A stretch of DNA of 64,000 bases from Enterococcus_D sp050529585. GTDB lineage: Bacteria; Bacillota; Bacilli; Lactobacillales; Enterococcaceae. This document shows, piece by piece, positions 44,932-53,555 of this stretch. The notes beneath the pieces are model-generated. The model saw only the letters and a list, made by a program, of their open reading frames with translations. It searched no databases and was not told the origin of the DNA. Where the stretch lies: contig NZ_CP172882.1 of assembly GCF_050529585.1 (NCBI RefSeq), forward strand, positions 930,001 through 994,000. The letters run 5' to 3'. A program made the position numbers and the translations under genes. How positions within the stretch are numbered: position 1 is the stretch's first letter; each line of letters begins with the position of its first letter.

Positions 44932-45054
44932 TCAATATATGTTATGTATATTATGGTTTAACTCACGAGCAATCTCTGCTTGTTTGTGGCTTTGTTTCCA
45001 CATTAACTCAATTTTGCCACGCTCAAATTCAGATAAATGTTTAAATGAACCCAT
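44932..45054 (-). pseudogene. IS30-family transposase, N-terminal fragment
   Basis: From ATG 45054 (AAGGAG upstream) the minus strand encodes GSFKHLSEFERGKIELMWKQ and SHKQAEIARELN, the N-terminal helix-turn-helix of IS30 transposases, then drifts to a stop after 40 residues. The remaining transposase is missing. A GATAGCAACTTGCTATC palindrome (44714-44730) lies at the far side and the AGACAGAGTTAGACTG string near 45095 resembles an element end. Confidence 0.7.
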
Positions 45055-45116
45055 ATTCAGACAACTCCTTGTGTAGAAATCTAAATATCAGACAGAGTTA
45101 GACTGTTAACCTCTGT

Positions 45117-45572
45117 TCAAATAACTTGTTTCTTCTCCATAACATAATTAATTAAAGCTACGCCTTGACGTTCAACAACCTGTTTTCTCACAGACTTGTA
45201 GCCTCTGTTCTCAAAAAAAGGCTTGGCGGTTATCGAGGAGTGAGTAGTAATTACATCGCTTGTGGTTGCTTCTAATGCGTCACAGAGTGCAGTAGCAATT
45301 CCTTCTCCTTGATGGTTTTTATGCACAAACAAACAATCAAGATATCCTGTAGAATCGATATTTCCAAAACCAACTACAACATTTTCTATCTCAGCTAGGA
45401 ATGTTTGGCTCTCTAACAGTGACTTATTCCAACCCTTAAAGTCAGCCGATCTAGGTGCCCAAACATTAAGCTGAGTCTCAGAGTAGTCACGAATATTGAT
45501 ATTGTGGACAGTATTATAAAACAAACAAACGATTGCTTCACAATCTGATTCACGGTATTTTCTTAACTTCAC
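45117..45572 (-). CDS. GNAT family N-acetyltransferase
   Basis: 151 residues on the minus strand from GTG 45572, with AAGGAGG seven bases upstream. N-terminal KLRKYRESDCEAIVCLFYNT, then LDCLFVHKNHQGEGIATALC, the acetyl-CoA-binding motif A (Q-x-x-G-x-G/A), and THSSITAKPFFENRGYKSV (motif B). Small stand-alone acetyltransferases of this type modify amines; the substrate is unknown. It lies directly behind the IS30 remnant. Confidence 0.9.
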   Translation of the reverse strand: MKLRKYRESDCEAIVCLFYNTVHNINIRDYSETQLNVWAPRSADFKGWNKSLLESQTFLAEIENVVVGFGNIDSTGYLDCLFVHKNHQGEGIATALCDALEATTSDVITTHSSITAKPFFENRGYKSVRKQVVERQGVALINYVMEKKQVI

Positions 45573-46656
45573 GAATGTTCCTCCTTGCCGACTTATTATT
45601 TTGCTCAGTTATCAACCATCATAATTATACAGGAATATATATTTTCCAACATACATGAAACCCTGATACTAAAAGGCTTTAAAATCAAAAGACATAATTA
45701 AAGGGGTTGGTTTAATCTCTGTTGCATTTTATTTTGTATTCTACAACTAAAATACAAAAGGATTATTATACCACACCTCTTCTGCCCCTGATATTTTATG
45801 AATAGATTTTGAATGAAGATTAATCGAATAGAAGTAATTGATATTTTTATGGTTGATTGGTAAAGAAGTGTATGAAAAATTGATTAATTTATGAACACTC
45901 TTTATAGTATAATTTTTATGAAAAATATTAGATAGCGTGCGCATAAACTTGTAACAAAATCTATGTCCCGTTAAAAAATGAAGATGATGAATTCCAGAAT
46001 AGTTTATTTTAAGAGTGAGAAACTTAAGCGCTTTTGATTCCTTTTCTATTGTTCATTTCATAGCTCCTTCAATGGCTTAATTAATTATGTTCAATAAGCA
46101 GCTGACTATATTTGCCCTTCAAATGACGAGGATGGGGTACTTGAGATATTGGATCAATTGTTTCCAATAGGGTAAATCTTTTTGAAGTTAAATATGATGA
46201 ACTCAAAAGCCGTCATGGGTAAAATATATCACAGTGAGATGGTTTATTTAGTATGGGATATATAAGGGGCGACGACAATATTGGTTGTAAACCTGAAGCG
46301 AATAATCAGGTTAAAATAAGGAAAATAGAACATAGGAGTTAAAGAAAAGGGCCAAATCTCACGAAAAAAGTGTGAATTGGCTCTTTCTTTACTTTAAGTT
46401 GTTACAAAAACATCAACTTGGCTGAAAAGTGATAGTTTTTCAGCATCCTCGCGATTTACTCCTGAGGTTTTCTTCATTTTCAGCGGGGGAAGCAGCACTA
46501 TTTTTATTTTGTATGAAACACTATATATTGTACGTGCTTTCCTTATAACACGAAAAAAACACAAAATATAGTCTTTACTTTAAAAAAAATTCGCCGTACT
46601 ATGAACAAGGATTCACTCGAAGTCGCATGAATTTTTATGAAGGGATGGATGAAACG
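45573..46656. other. 1.1-kb spacer with a terminator
   Basis: No supported gene on either strand. An imperfect 17-bp hairpin at 46346-46386 (AAAGGGCCAAATCTCAC / GTGTGAATTGGCTCTTT) looks like a two-way terminator. The rest is AT-rich with stops in every frame. Confidence 0.45.
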
Positions 46657-47259
46657 ATGTTAATGATAGCCGGAACCATCAGTGCGGGAACAACCGTTTT
46701 GACCAATCGACTGTCGCGAAAAATGAATTCGCGGCCACTTGATGAAAATGTGGATGATCACGTAGTGTTGCCTTTGTTTTATACGAATCCGTAAAAAAAT
46801 ATACGTTTCTGTTACAGATATTTTTTCTAAATAAACGCTTTTTAGCCAGAAAAGAAGTGCTGGCGCAAGCGGGCAATATTTTGGGTCGGAAGATCGACGA
46901 GGACAGTCAGCTTTTTCATCTGAACGCCGACGTGGGACAGGTGAGTCCTGATGAAGTGGTGCAATATGATAATTTGCTGAACACTATGTTAAAAGAGCTG
47001 GAACAATTGGCGCCGTAAAAACAGCCGGATCTTTTGGCGATATCAAGGTTTCCTTTGATGTGAGGCTGGAACGGATCAAAAAAGAGGACGGGATTACGAG
47101 CAGCTCGCGACGCATCCGGAATGATATGATTATTATCGGCAGGCCAATCAGCGTTATCAGTAGTGGTACGAGCGTTTCGCCTTGTGTCCCAAGCTTCAGA
47201 TCGACGGCGACCCAAGCAACTTATTTTCCCCCTGATAAACGGGGAAGAGGTATTTTTTA
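46657..47259 (+). pseudogene. deoxynucleoside kinase, multiply frameshifted
   Basis: Starts at ATG 46657 (MLMIAGTISAGTTVLTNRLS, a damaged P-loop where GKT became GTT), PLDENVDDHVVLPLFYTNP, then a stop at 46792-46794. A second frame continues KYTFLLQIFFLNKRFLARKE and FHLNADVGQVSPDEVVQYDN, stops near 47017, and a third gives DIKVSFDVRLERIKK and later IDGD. Together these follow the whole dAK/dGK fold in order. At least two frameshifts plus a P-loop change make it a pseudogene. It precedes the intact PnuC-type gene by 20 bases. Confidence 0.85.
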
Positions 47260-47279
47260 AATCATAGAAGGAGCCGCAT

Positions 47280-48023
47280 ATGTTAAATTATTTCAAATTC
47301 TTACTGCACCAACTAAAAGGTTGGCCACAACAAAATTATTATCTATTTTTCTTTAGTCTGGGTTGCCAAATCATGACCTTGGTCAATCAACCAATCACTT
47401 TTTTGACGGTCATCACTTTTCTGGGAACGACACTTGGGGTTTTATGTATCCTTTCTATCAGCGCCGCCAAGTCAGTCAACGGAATTTTAGGGATCATTTC
47501 CGCCCTTTGTTTTATCTATGTGGGTTTTTCCGCCAAAAATTATTTAAGCATCGGCGAACAGATCGCCTATATGATCACCTTAGATATCCCCGTATTGTTA
47601 AGCAAGGAATGGAACCACAACATGGCCGCCAAGATCCGCAAGTTCACCGGCAAAGTCTGGTTGTTGGCTATCATCAGTACGGTGGTGGTTTATTTTGTAT
47701 CCGGCGGATTGATCCAGCGTTTTACCGATGATCCCCGTCCTTGGGTCGATGCTATCGCCTTTTCCATTAGTTTGACCGCCGGTGTCATCAGTTTTCTGCG
47801 TTACAACAATCAATATTACTGGTGGTTGGCTTCCGGTTTGGCACAAATGGTTCTATGGTACATTTCTTTCACGCACGGATCCGCCAGTTTGGCGATGTTC
47901 GTCAACAGCTCGGTGTATCTGATCAACGATGTTTTGGCCTTCACCGTTTCCCCATGGTACAACCAGAAAGAACGGGAACGGATGCAGAAACAGGAAGACG
48001 ATTACTATCAATTAAGTCATTGA
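47280..48023 (+). CDS. pnuC: PnuC-family nucleoside/nicotinamide riboside transporter
   Basis: 247 residues, ATG 47280 with GAAGGAG upstream. About seven membrane helices; NQYYWWLASGLAQMVLWYIS and SVYLINDVLAF near the end are typical PnuC blocks. PnuC proteins import vitamins or nucleosides by facilitated diffusion, trapped by a cytosolic kinase. The gene before it is a broken deoxynucleoside kinase, so the substrate may be a deoxynucleoside rather than nicotinamide riboside, and the trapping enzyme of this pair is lost. An intact reading frame suggests the transporter is still in use. Confidence 0.85.
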   Translation: MLNYFKFLLHQLKGWPQQNYYLFFFSLGCQIMTLVNQPITFLTVITFLGTTLGVLCILSISAAKSVNGILGIISALCFIYVGFSAKNYLSIGEQIAYMITLDIPVLLSKEWNHNMAAKIRKFTGKVWLLAIISTVVVYFVSGGLIQRFTDDPRPWVDAIAFSISLTAGVISFLRYNNQYYWWLASGLAQMVLWYISFTHGSASLAMFVNSSVYLINDVLAFTVSPWYNQKERERMQKQEDDYYQLSH

Positions 48024-48413
48024 GCAAAAAGCGCCGCGTCAGAATTTTTTAAGGAAGCACCAGTAAAAACAGACGAACCACTTATTTTTAGCGTAAAATA
48101 AAACACAAGAAATGGTGAGTAGTGTACTTCTTGTGTAATAGTACGATTTGGTTTTATTGTTTCGCAAATTGAATGACGCCCAGAATAAAAGGAATAACTA
48201 TCTAGGATAATCTTTCGGTTTAAATTGTGCTGCTTCTTTTTAATTTTCTAAGGCTATCTATGGGCTTTATCGTGTACAAGAGTCCATTTCTATATAACCA
48301 AATGATAAGATTTCAGAGGGCATACACAATGAAATCCTTAAAAGTTACAAGTAGCATATTGACTGGTAAAATAGAATCATTGATTGACGTAAAATTTAGA
48401 CAAAGCGGGGTGT
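48024..48413. other. intergenic region
   Basis: 390 bases with no supported gene. Short plus-strand frames here lack ribosome binding sites. It probably holds the promoter for the small gene at 48414, but no clear hexamers were found. Confidence 0.35.
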
Positions 48414-48734
48414 ATGATGGAAGATTTATACCAAGAATTAATCCAGATCATTGAAGAAGAGTTACAAGAAAAAGGAAAAGAGTATACGCTAGGCAAGTTT
48501 ACTGGCCTTGGTTGGCGGTTTCCGGAAGGCGAAAATGGTGTCCCTAAAATTTCTCTGAAAAAATATGAAAAAACGGTGAACTTATATTTGTTTCCAACAG
48601 AAAATGGAGAGCCGTTATTAGCAAAATATGAAAAAGTGTTTAAAAATTCAAATATTGGCAAGGGCTGTTTACGCATCAAAAAACTAGATGAGGAGAAAGC
48701 AACGACCATTCGCTTACTGCTGCATAAAAGTTGA
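48414..48734 (+). CDS. small DUF1801-like (YdhG-type) protein
   Basis: 106 residues, starting at tandem ATGs 48414/48417 behind GCGGGG. N-terminal helix (EDLYQELIQIIEEELQEKGK), then FTGLGWRFPEGENGVPKISL, LYLFPTENGEPLLAKYEKVF and GKGCLRIKKLDEEK. The last block resembles the DUF1801/YdhG fold (xxGKGCIRFxxxxxI), a small cytosolic protein sometimes called iron-chaperone-like. Truncated relatives lie at 42619-42773 and, at DNA level, near 50800. Function unknown; alternative assignment possible. Confidence 0.7.
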   Translation: MMEDLYQELIQIIEEELQEKGKEYTLGKFTGLGWRFPEGENGVPKISLKKYEKTVNLYLFPTENGEPLLAKYEKVFKNSNIGKGCLRIKKLDEEKATTIRLLLHKS

Positions 48735-48863
48735 TATAGACTGTAGTCTTTTTGTAGTTTTTATCATATCTGCAAAAGTATTCATAAATCGTATGCAAAG
48801 TATTCGCGAAATATGTTTTTCGATTTTTACTGAGGTATGCAGCATGAAAATAGTTCCATCGAG

Positions 48864-48897
48864 GGAGCAAAAACCTTTGCGTTTTTACTCCTTTTTT
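48864..48897 (+). terminator. terminator after the DUF1801-like gene
   Basis: GGAGCAAAAAC pairs with GTTTTTACTCC around CTTTGC, then TTTTTT. The same unit follows the truncated copy at 42910-42942. Confidence 0.75.
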
Positions 48898-49025
48898 CGT
48901 GCTCACTTTTGTGGTATTCCTAGCAGCTCCCTCGTTTAGATCCAGCTGGTTAGTTATATAAATAACGACGGAATATTATCAATATAAAGTCAATGTGTCC
49001 TATATCTATTTTTTAACAAAAATCA

Positions 49026-49580
49026 TCACATTTGATAATCAAAACTTGCCAATACACTACGTAAATCGGAAAGTTGGTGCTTAATATTTTCGGGTGTTAA
49101 CTGGACTTCACCAGAATCGTATTCATCAAGTAGCTCTAACAGGGTTGCTGCCATAATTTTAGCTGTTGAGTGAGGAGAATATAAATTTCCTTGCGTTGCT
49201 AGTGACAAATGACTTTCTAAAAATTCTGCTAACCAATCCTTGATCAGCCGATCAACATTTAATTCAGATTGATTAATTCCTCGAAAGGGTTTTATCTCAA
49301 TAACAAATGCACGAAGTTGTTGTAAATTTTCTAATGTCATTGTTATTTTTGGATTAATTCTCATTTTGTGATAAAAAATTTCAAGTCTAGCAAGAACTAA
49401 ATCCTCTACTAATGCATACTTATCTGGATAATGGCGATAAAAAGTTGCCTTTCCAATATCTGCTTCGTCCGCTATATCTTGGATGGTAATATCGTGAAAA
49501 TTTTTTCTTTTCAGTAATGATATGATCGCTGTGTTGATAGCCGCACGCGTTTTTCTTACTCTTCGATCACTATATTCCAT
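49026..49580 (-). CDS. TetR family transcriptional regulator
   Basis: 184 residues on the minus strand, ATG at 49580 with GGAGG just upstream. N-terminal HTH: RRVRKTRAAINTAIISLLKR, FHDITIQDIADEADIGKATF then YRHYPDK. A ligand domain of about 130 residues follows (LESHLSLATQGNLYSPHSTA; ELLDEYDSGEVQLTP). Members of this subgroup (DUF-type C-terminus, TetR_C_33-like) often repress an adjacent gene. It lies downstream of the unknown gene at 49640 and may be read from its own promoter inside the hairpin region between them. Confidence 0.9.
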   Translation of the reverse strand: MEYSDRRVRKTRAAINTAIISLLKRKNFHDITIQDIADEADIGKATFYRHYPDKYALVEDLVLARLEIFYHKMRINPKITMTLENLQQLRAFVIEIKPFRGINQSELNVDRLIKDWLAEFLESHLSLATQGNLYSPHSTAKIMAATLLELLDEYDSGEVQLTPENIKHQLSDLRSVLASFDYQM

Positions 49581-49592
49581 AAAAATACCTCC

Positions 49593-49638
49593 AAAAAAGG
49601 TGTATAATTGATTGTTTTGTCAATTATACACCTTTTTT
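49593..49638. terminator. 19-bp-stem hairpin between the unknown gene and the TetR gene
   Basis: A perfect 19-bp inverted repeat, AAAAAAGGTGTATAATTGA and its complement, with an 8-base loop. On the minus strand it starts right after the stop of the 49640 gene and ends in a T-run, as a terminator. It also contains TATAATTGA, and lies 13 bases before the TetR start, so it may double as promoter and self-repression operator. Confidence 0.75.
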
Positions 49639-49639
49639 A

Positions 49640-50431
49640 TTATTTAGCAGAGTGTAGCCGATCTAAAGCCAAAGCCATATTATTTCCAAATTCCAACACA
49701 AAGTGTTCCCTATGACCAACGACTGCTTCATCTGGTGTTGCGGATGGGAAGTAAAGACCTAATTCAATGCGCATTCCTGTTGGTGTTGCGTAAAATTGGT
49801 GCATAGCATACATAGGCATTCTGAAACCATCGTCCAAGACAAATTGAGCTTTTGGCGCTGCAAGACATTCAGGATCTTTTTTAGGTCCTTGTTTTTCTGT
49901 AGCAAGTTGTAGTTGGAACCAAGTCGGTTCTTTGTAATGACCAATTGTTTCCATAACCTCTTGCGTATTGCCAATTAAATCAAAAACAAAATGATCTGGT
50001 GCCAAATGATAAGCAATGTCTATATTCAATTCATCTGAGCTAGAAGTTACCATTTGTTTAGCAACCAATTCAGGATCAATCCCATCTACTTCGACGGTTA
50101 CATGACTTAGTTTAAAGTTTTTGTCATCTGATTTTTCTGCAATTTCATGCCACATTTGGCGACTCTTAGCTAATTTATCAGCATACAGATCTAAGATGCC
50201 TTGACGGCCAAGTTGCTTTTTGCTTTCGGAACATGCTTGTAATAAATCTAAATCTGATAATGTATAAATCGTGTTAGGATCAAGTTTTTTATTATCAAGG
50301 TATAAATTTGCTCCTAATTCTGACATTTCTTGTAATACATGAACGGCACGCTTTGCGGCGATATGTTGAACCTCAGCAAATGAAATGTTTTGTCCATTGG
50401 ATGTGAGGCGTAAGTCTTTATATTCAGTCAT
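49640..50431 (-). CDS. hypothetical protein, 263 residues
   Basis: Minus-strand frame from ATG 50431 with a purine-rich AGGGAGTAA upstream. A mixed alpha/beta cytosolic protein: a helical N-terminal half (ISFAEVQHIAAKRAVHVLQE; GRQGILDLYADKLAKSRQMW) and a strand-rich C-terminal half (DIAYHLAPDHFVFDLIGN; GMRIELGLYFPSATPDEAVV). No signal, membrane segment, or known catalytic motif. A 14-bp palindrome (ATCATTTAAATGAT, 50490-50503) upstream could be a TetR operator. Co-oriented with the TetR gene, which might respond to what this protein handles. Family not recognised. Confidence 0.75.
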   Translation of the reverse strand: MTEYKDLRLTSNGQNISFAEVQHIAAKRAVHVLQEMSELGANLYLDNKKLDPNTIYTLSDLDLLQACSESKKQLGRQGILDLYADKLAKSRQMWHEIAEKSDDKNFKLSHVTVEVDGIDPELVAKQMVTSSSDELNIDIAYHLAPDHFVFDLIGNTQEVMETIGHYKEPTWFQLQLATEKQGPKKDPECLAAPKAQFVLDDGFRMPMYAMHQFYATPTGMRIELGLYFPSATPDEAVVGHREHFVLEFGNNMALALDRLHSAK

Positions 50432-50794
50432 AACAATTACTCCCTATTCGTAAAATTTAATTTCTATCTTTCGATGGCATTAATATATCATCATTTAAAT
50501 GATAGTTGTGGTTCACTAATAATTTGATCGCCTCTTATGAGACGGTATTGTATATTTTGTCTCGTAACTTTGATAAGAGAATAGAAAGAAAAGGTCAAGA
50601 GGCGAACAAGGAACGAATAAATGCGTTTCAAATTTTCTGATAGATATCAGTTATCTCGCTAAGATTGGTAATAAAGAAACCAACCATTAGCTCTTCTGTT
50701 ATAAATGACTATATTGATATGCGTTATAATTTAAATTTCATGGTAGGGGAATATGAAAACTGATTGAGATCCTTGGTAAAGATGGAAATGTGGA

Positions 50795-50885
50795 CGTACT
50801 GCGAATATTCGCTTGATGCTGCATAAAAGATGATAGGAACTGTAGTATTTTTGTTCAAGTTTTTTATTTATCATTTTGCAGCAAT
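50795..50885 (+). repeat. third, short trace of the 48414 gene family
   Basis: ATTCGCTTGATGCTGCATAA and the following AGATGATAGGAACTGTAG resemble the 3' end and trailer of the copies at 42740-42800 and 48705-48755. The upstream part of the gene is absent. The rest of the 50432-51022 spacer has no supported gene. Confidence 0.6.
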
Positions 50886-51022
50886 CTAAACAGCTCATTA
50901 CATTAGGCTCAGTTAGCATTTAGTTTATGAATTGATAGATATTCTTTTTATCATTTTTAAGCAGTGGCACCACTAGATAAATCAAAGTAAATGTGAGAGT
51001 TACATTATTTAGGAAATTTTAA

Positions 51023-51080
51023 TTGACAAATCTTTGTAGTAAGGAGTATTGTTTTCACCGAAGTGAGTACTCACTCACTT
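51023..51080 (+). promoter_or_regulatory. promoter and TetR-type operator of the exporter operon
   Basis: TTGACA (51023-51028) and, 18 bases on, TATTGT (51047-51052) form a promoter. Just downstream AGTGAGTACTCACT (51062-51075) is a perfect 14-bp palindrome, and AAGTGAG...CTCACTT (51061-51080) a second nested one. The placement over the start of transcription fits repression by the TetR protein encoded next. Confidence 0.65.
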
Positions 51081-51102
51081 AATGTTGAGAAAGGGGTTAA
51101 AC

Positions 51103-51762
51103 ATGAACTTATTAGAGGAAATAAAAAAACATACCCAAGAAGATAACAATAAGACAGAAAAGCAAAAGCAGGTAGAGCTTTCAGCCATTCGATTATTTGC
51201 CGAACGAGGTTTTTCAAACACTTCAACAAAGGAAATTGCCATGGAAGCACAAGTTTCTGAAGGTCTGATTTTTAAATACTATGGGAAAAAAGAAAATCTG
51301 CTTATAAATCTAATACTCCCGATGATTAAAGAAGTCATCCCACAACTATCTACGGAAGTTGAAGAAATAGTGAAAAATCACCTTCCAAAAACTTTTAAAG
51401 ATTTTTTGCGTGTATTTCTAATTAATCGATTGGACTTTTTATCGGAGAACAGGATGCTATTTAGAGTTATGGTGAAGGAAGTATTCTATAGTGATGAATT
51501 ACGATCTCAGTTAGCGCCTTATTTTATGGAAAATGTGCCACCTTTACTGAATGAAGTAATTGATCACTACAAAAAGAAAGGAGAATTATCCTCAATTTCT
51601 AAAGATCAGATTACCAATAATCTGATCACCCTGCTGGGAGGATTCTTCGTTTCCAGATTCCTACTATTTGAAAATTACGAACCAAAAGAACAAGAGGTTG
51701 AACAACTGATTCAGTTTATTATGTATGGGATTGACAGAGGAGATGGATTAAAATGTCAGTAA
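51103..51762 (+). CDS. TetR/AcrR family regulator of the ABC exporter
   Basis: 219 residues from ATG 51103, with AAAGGGG upstream; an in-frame ATG at 51082 lies too far left. HTH: KQVELSAIRLFAERGFSNTS, TKEIAMEAQVSEGLIFKYYG. The C-terminal domain is helical (IDFLSENRMLFR-like, FLRVFLINRLDFLSENRMLF). Overlaps the first exporter gene by 10 bases, so it is the first gene of its own regulated operon, presumably binding the palindrome at 51061-51080. The inducer is unknown; a drug or toxic compound is likely. Confidence 0.9.
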   Translation: MNLLEEIKKHTQEDNNKTEKQKQVELSAIRLFAERGFSNTSTKEIAMEAQVSEGLIFKYYGKKENLLINLILPMIKEVIPQLSTEVEEIVKNHLPKTFKDFLRVFLINRLDFLSENRMLFRVMVKEVFYSDELRSQLAPYFMENVPPLLNEVIDHYKKKGELSSISKDQITNNLITLLGGFFVSRFLLFENYEPKEQEVEQLIQFIMYGIDRGDGLKCQ

Positions 51763-52657
51763 TTGAGATAAAGAATTTGACAAAAGATTTTGGTTTTGGC
51801 CGTGGTGTCTTTGATATAAATTTGAAGGTAGAAAAAGGAGAAGTCTATGGCTTTTTAGGACCGAATGGAGCAGGGAAATCTACAACTATCCGCCATATTA
51901 TGGGATTTACTAAGCCTGATAAAGGAACCATAACGGTAAATGGTCAGGACGCATGGAAAAAATCCGCGAATATTCAAACTAATTTAGGGTATTTACCTGG
52001 AGAAATCGCACTTCCTGATCACTTAACGGGAACAGAATTTATTAGGATGATGGCTGATTTACGGGGAATAAAAGATATGCGTCATACTGAATACTTAATA
52101 GAAAAATTCCAATTAGATCCCGCTGGGAGCCTTAAGAGAATGTCTTTAGGAATGAAACGGAAATTAGCGGTCGTAGTGGCATTCATGCACAATCCAGAAA
52201 TTTTAATCTTGGATGAACCAACAAGTGGATTGGATCCTATCATGCAGCAAGTATTCACTGAGTTTATAAAAGAAGAAAAGAGCGAGGAAAGACGATCCTA
52301 CTTTCTAGTCATATATTTAGTGAAATTGACGCCACTTGCGACAAAATTTCAATGATTAGAGAGGGAAAATTGATATCTAGTTTTGACGCAAATGATTTAA
52401 AGCATAAGAAAGAAAAAACATTCAAGTTAGAATTTGCAAACAACGGTTTCTATGAGCACTATGTAAAAGATTGTCCAAAAATTCTTAAAATAGTTCAAAA
52501 GCGCCCAGAGCAAGATCAGGTGTTCGTTAGTTTTAATGATGCTGACACCGATACTTTTATCGAATATACTAGCAATTTTACACTAAACTTTTGCTCTGAA
52601 ATAAAATTTACATTAGAAGACTATTTTATGAGCTTTTACGAAAAAGGAGAAAAGTAA
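51753..52657 (+). pseudogene. ABC transporter ATP-binding protein, 1-base frameshift
   Basis: ATG 51753. The first 175 codons give a full ATPase front half: LGPNGAGKSTTIRHIMGF, RMSLGMKRKLAVVVAF, LILDEPTSGLDPIMQQ. After EFIKEEK the frame goes wrong and ends at 52355. One base later the right frame continues ERGKTILLSSHIFSEIDATC, DKISMIREGKLIS and the C-terminal part to 52657, closely matching the intact neighbour. The break lies at or near the A4 run at 52276-52279, where one A is missing. It may be a true mutation, a phase-variable tract, or a sequencing error; the short run makes programmed slippage less likely. Confidence 0.8.
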
Positions 52658-52658
52658 A

Positions 52659-53555
52659 ATGGCATTAATTGAAATAAAAAATCTTACCAAAGACTATGGA
52701 GATGGACGAGGAATCTTTCATATCGATTTGTCTATCGAAAAAGGAAAATCATTTGGTTTTGTTGGCACGAATGGAGCTGGGAAAACAACAACAATCCGTC
52801 ATCTAATGGGTTTTTTAAAACCAAAAGATGGAAAATCAACAATCGCTGGTTTAGATTGCTGGAAAGATTCGGCAGAAATCATGAAGCAGGTTGGGTATAT
52901 TCCCGGGGAGATTGCTTTTCCAAATGCAAAAACAGGTACCGAATTTTTAGCACGGCAAGCGGAACTTTTAAAGCTAGAAGATTTATCCTACATGCATTAT
53001 TTAATTGAAAAATTAAGTCTGGATCCAACTGCTAACTTAAAAAGAATGTCGAAGGGGATGAAACAAAAAACTGCAATTGTGGCTGCATTGATGGCAGAAC
53101 CTGAAATTTTGATATTTGATGAACCTACAACAGGTTTGGATCCACTCATGCGTCAAGCCTTCGTAGAAATAATTGAAGCTGAACGTAAAAAAGGACGAAC
53201 TATTTTCATGTCCAGTCATATGTTTAGCGAGGTAGAAGAATTATGTGATGAAGTTGCACTGATCAAAGATGGAAAACTCATTGCTATTAAAGGGACTGAA
53301 GAAATCAAACACAGCAATATCAAGACCTTTAAAATTGAATTTAATCATTTAGATGATTATCGTAAGTTTCTTAAAGAGGATTTTCAAGTAAGTGTTCAAC
53401 GAGAAGATCAGAATCAAATGATTATTCAAATTAAAGACGAAGAAATAAATGAATTGTTCAAGGCATTAAAAAGATGTGAAATAAAATTTATGAAAGAAAA
53501 TAAATATACATTAGAAGATTATTTTAATGATCTCTATAATAAGGGAGATAAGTAA
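52659..53555 (+). CDS. ABC-2 type exporter ATP-binding protein
   Basis: 298 residues, ATG 52659, one base after the previous frame ends. Walker A VGTNGAGKTTTIRHLMGF, signature RMSKGMKQKTA, Walker B ILIFDEPTTGLDPLMRQ, switch SSHMFSEVEEL. The C-terminal 85 residues form the usual extension (TFKIEFNHLDDYRKFL). It is a paralogue of the frameshifted gene before it (both have FTLEDYF-type ends), so the exporter may use two different ATPases or has lost one. Confidence 0.9.
   Translation: MALIEIKNLTKDYGDGRGIFHIDLSIEKGKSFGFVGTNGAGKTTTIRHLMGFLKPKDGKSTIAGLDCWKDSAEIMKQVGYIPGEIAFPNAKTGTEFLARQAELLKLEDLSYMHYLIEKLSLDPTANLKRMSKGMKQKTAIVAALMAEPEILIFDEPTTGLDPLMRQAFVEIIEAERKKGRTIFMSSHMFSEVEELCDEVALIKDGKLIAIKGTEEIKHSNIKTFKIEFNHLDDYRKFLKEDFQVSVQREDQNQMIIQIKDEEINELFKALKRCEIKFMKENKYTLEDYFNDLYNKGDK

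Noticed and set aside
45747..45944. Minus-strand 65-codon frame
   Set aside because: AT-rich, no ribosome binding site, no motif.
42700..48900. Insertion sequence explanation for the repeated 48414 unit
   Set aside because: No transposase, inverted ends or target duplication could be seen around either copy.
52276..52285. Programmed ribosomal frameshift in the ABC ATPase
   Set aside because: The A-run is only four bases and no typical slippery heptamer plus stimulator is visible; a plain indel is simpler.
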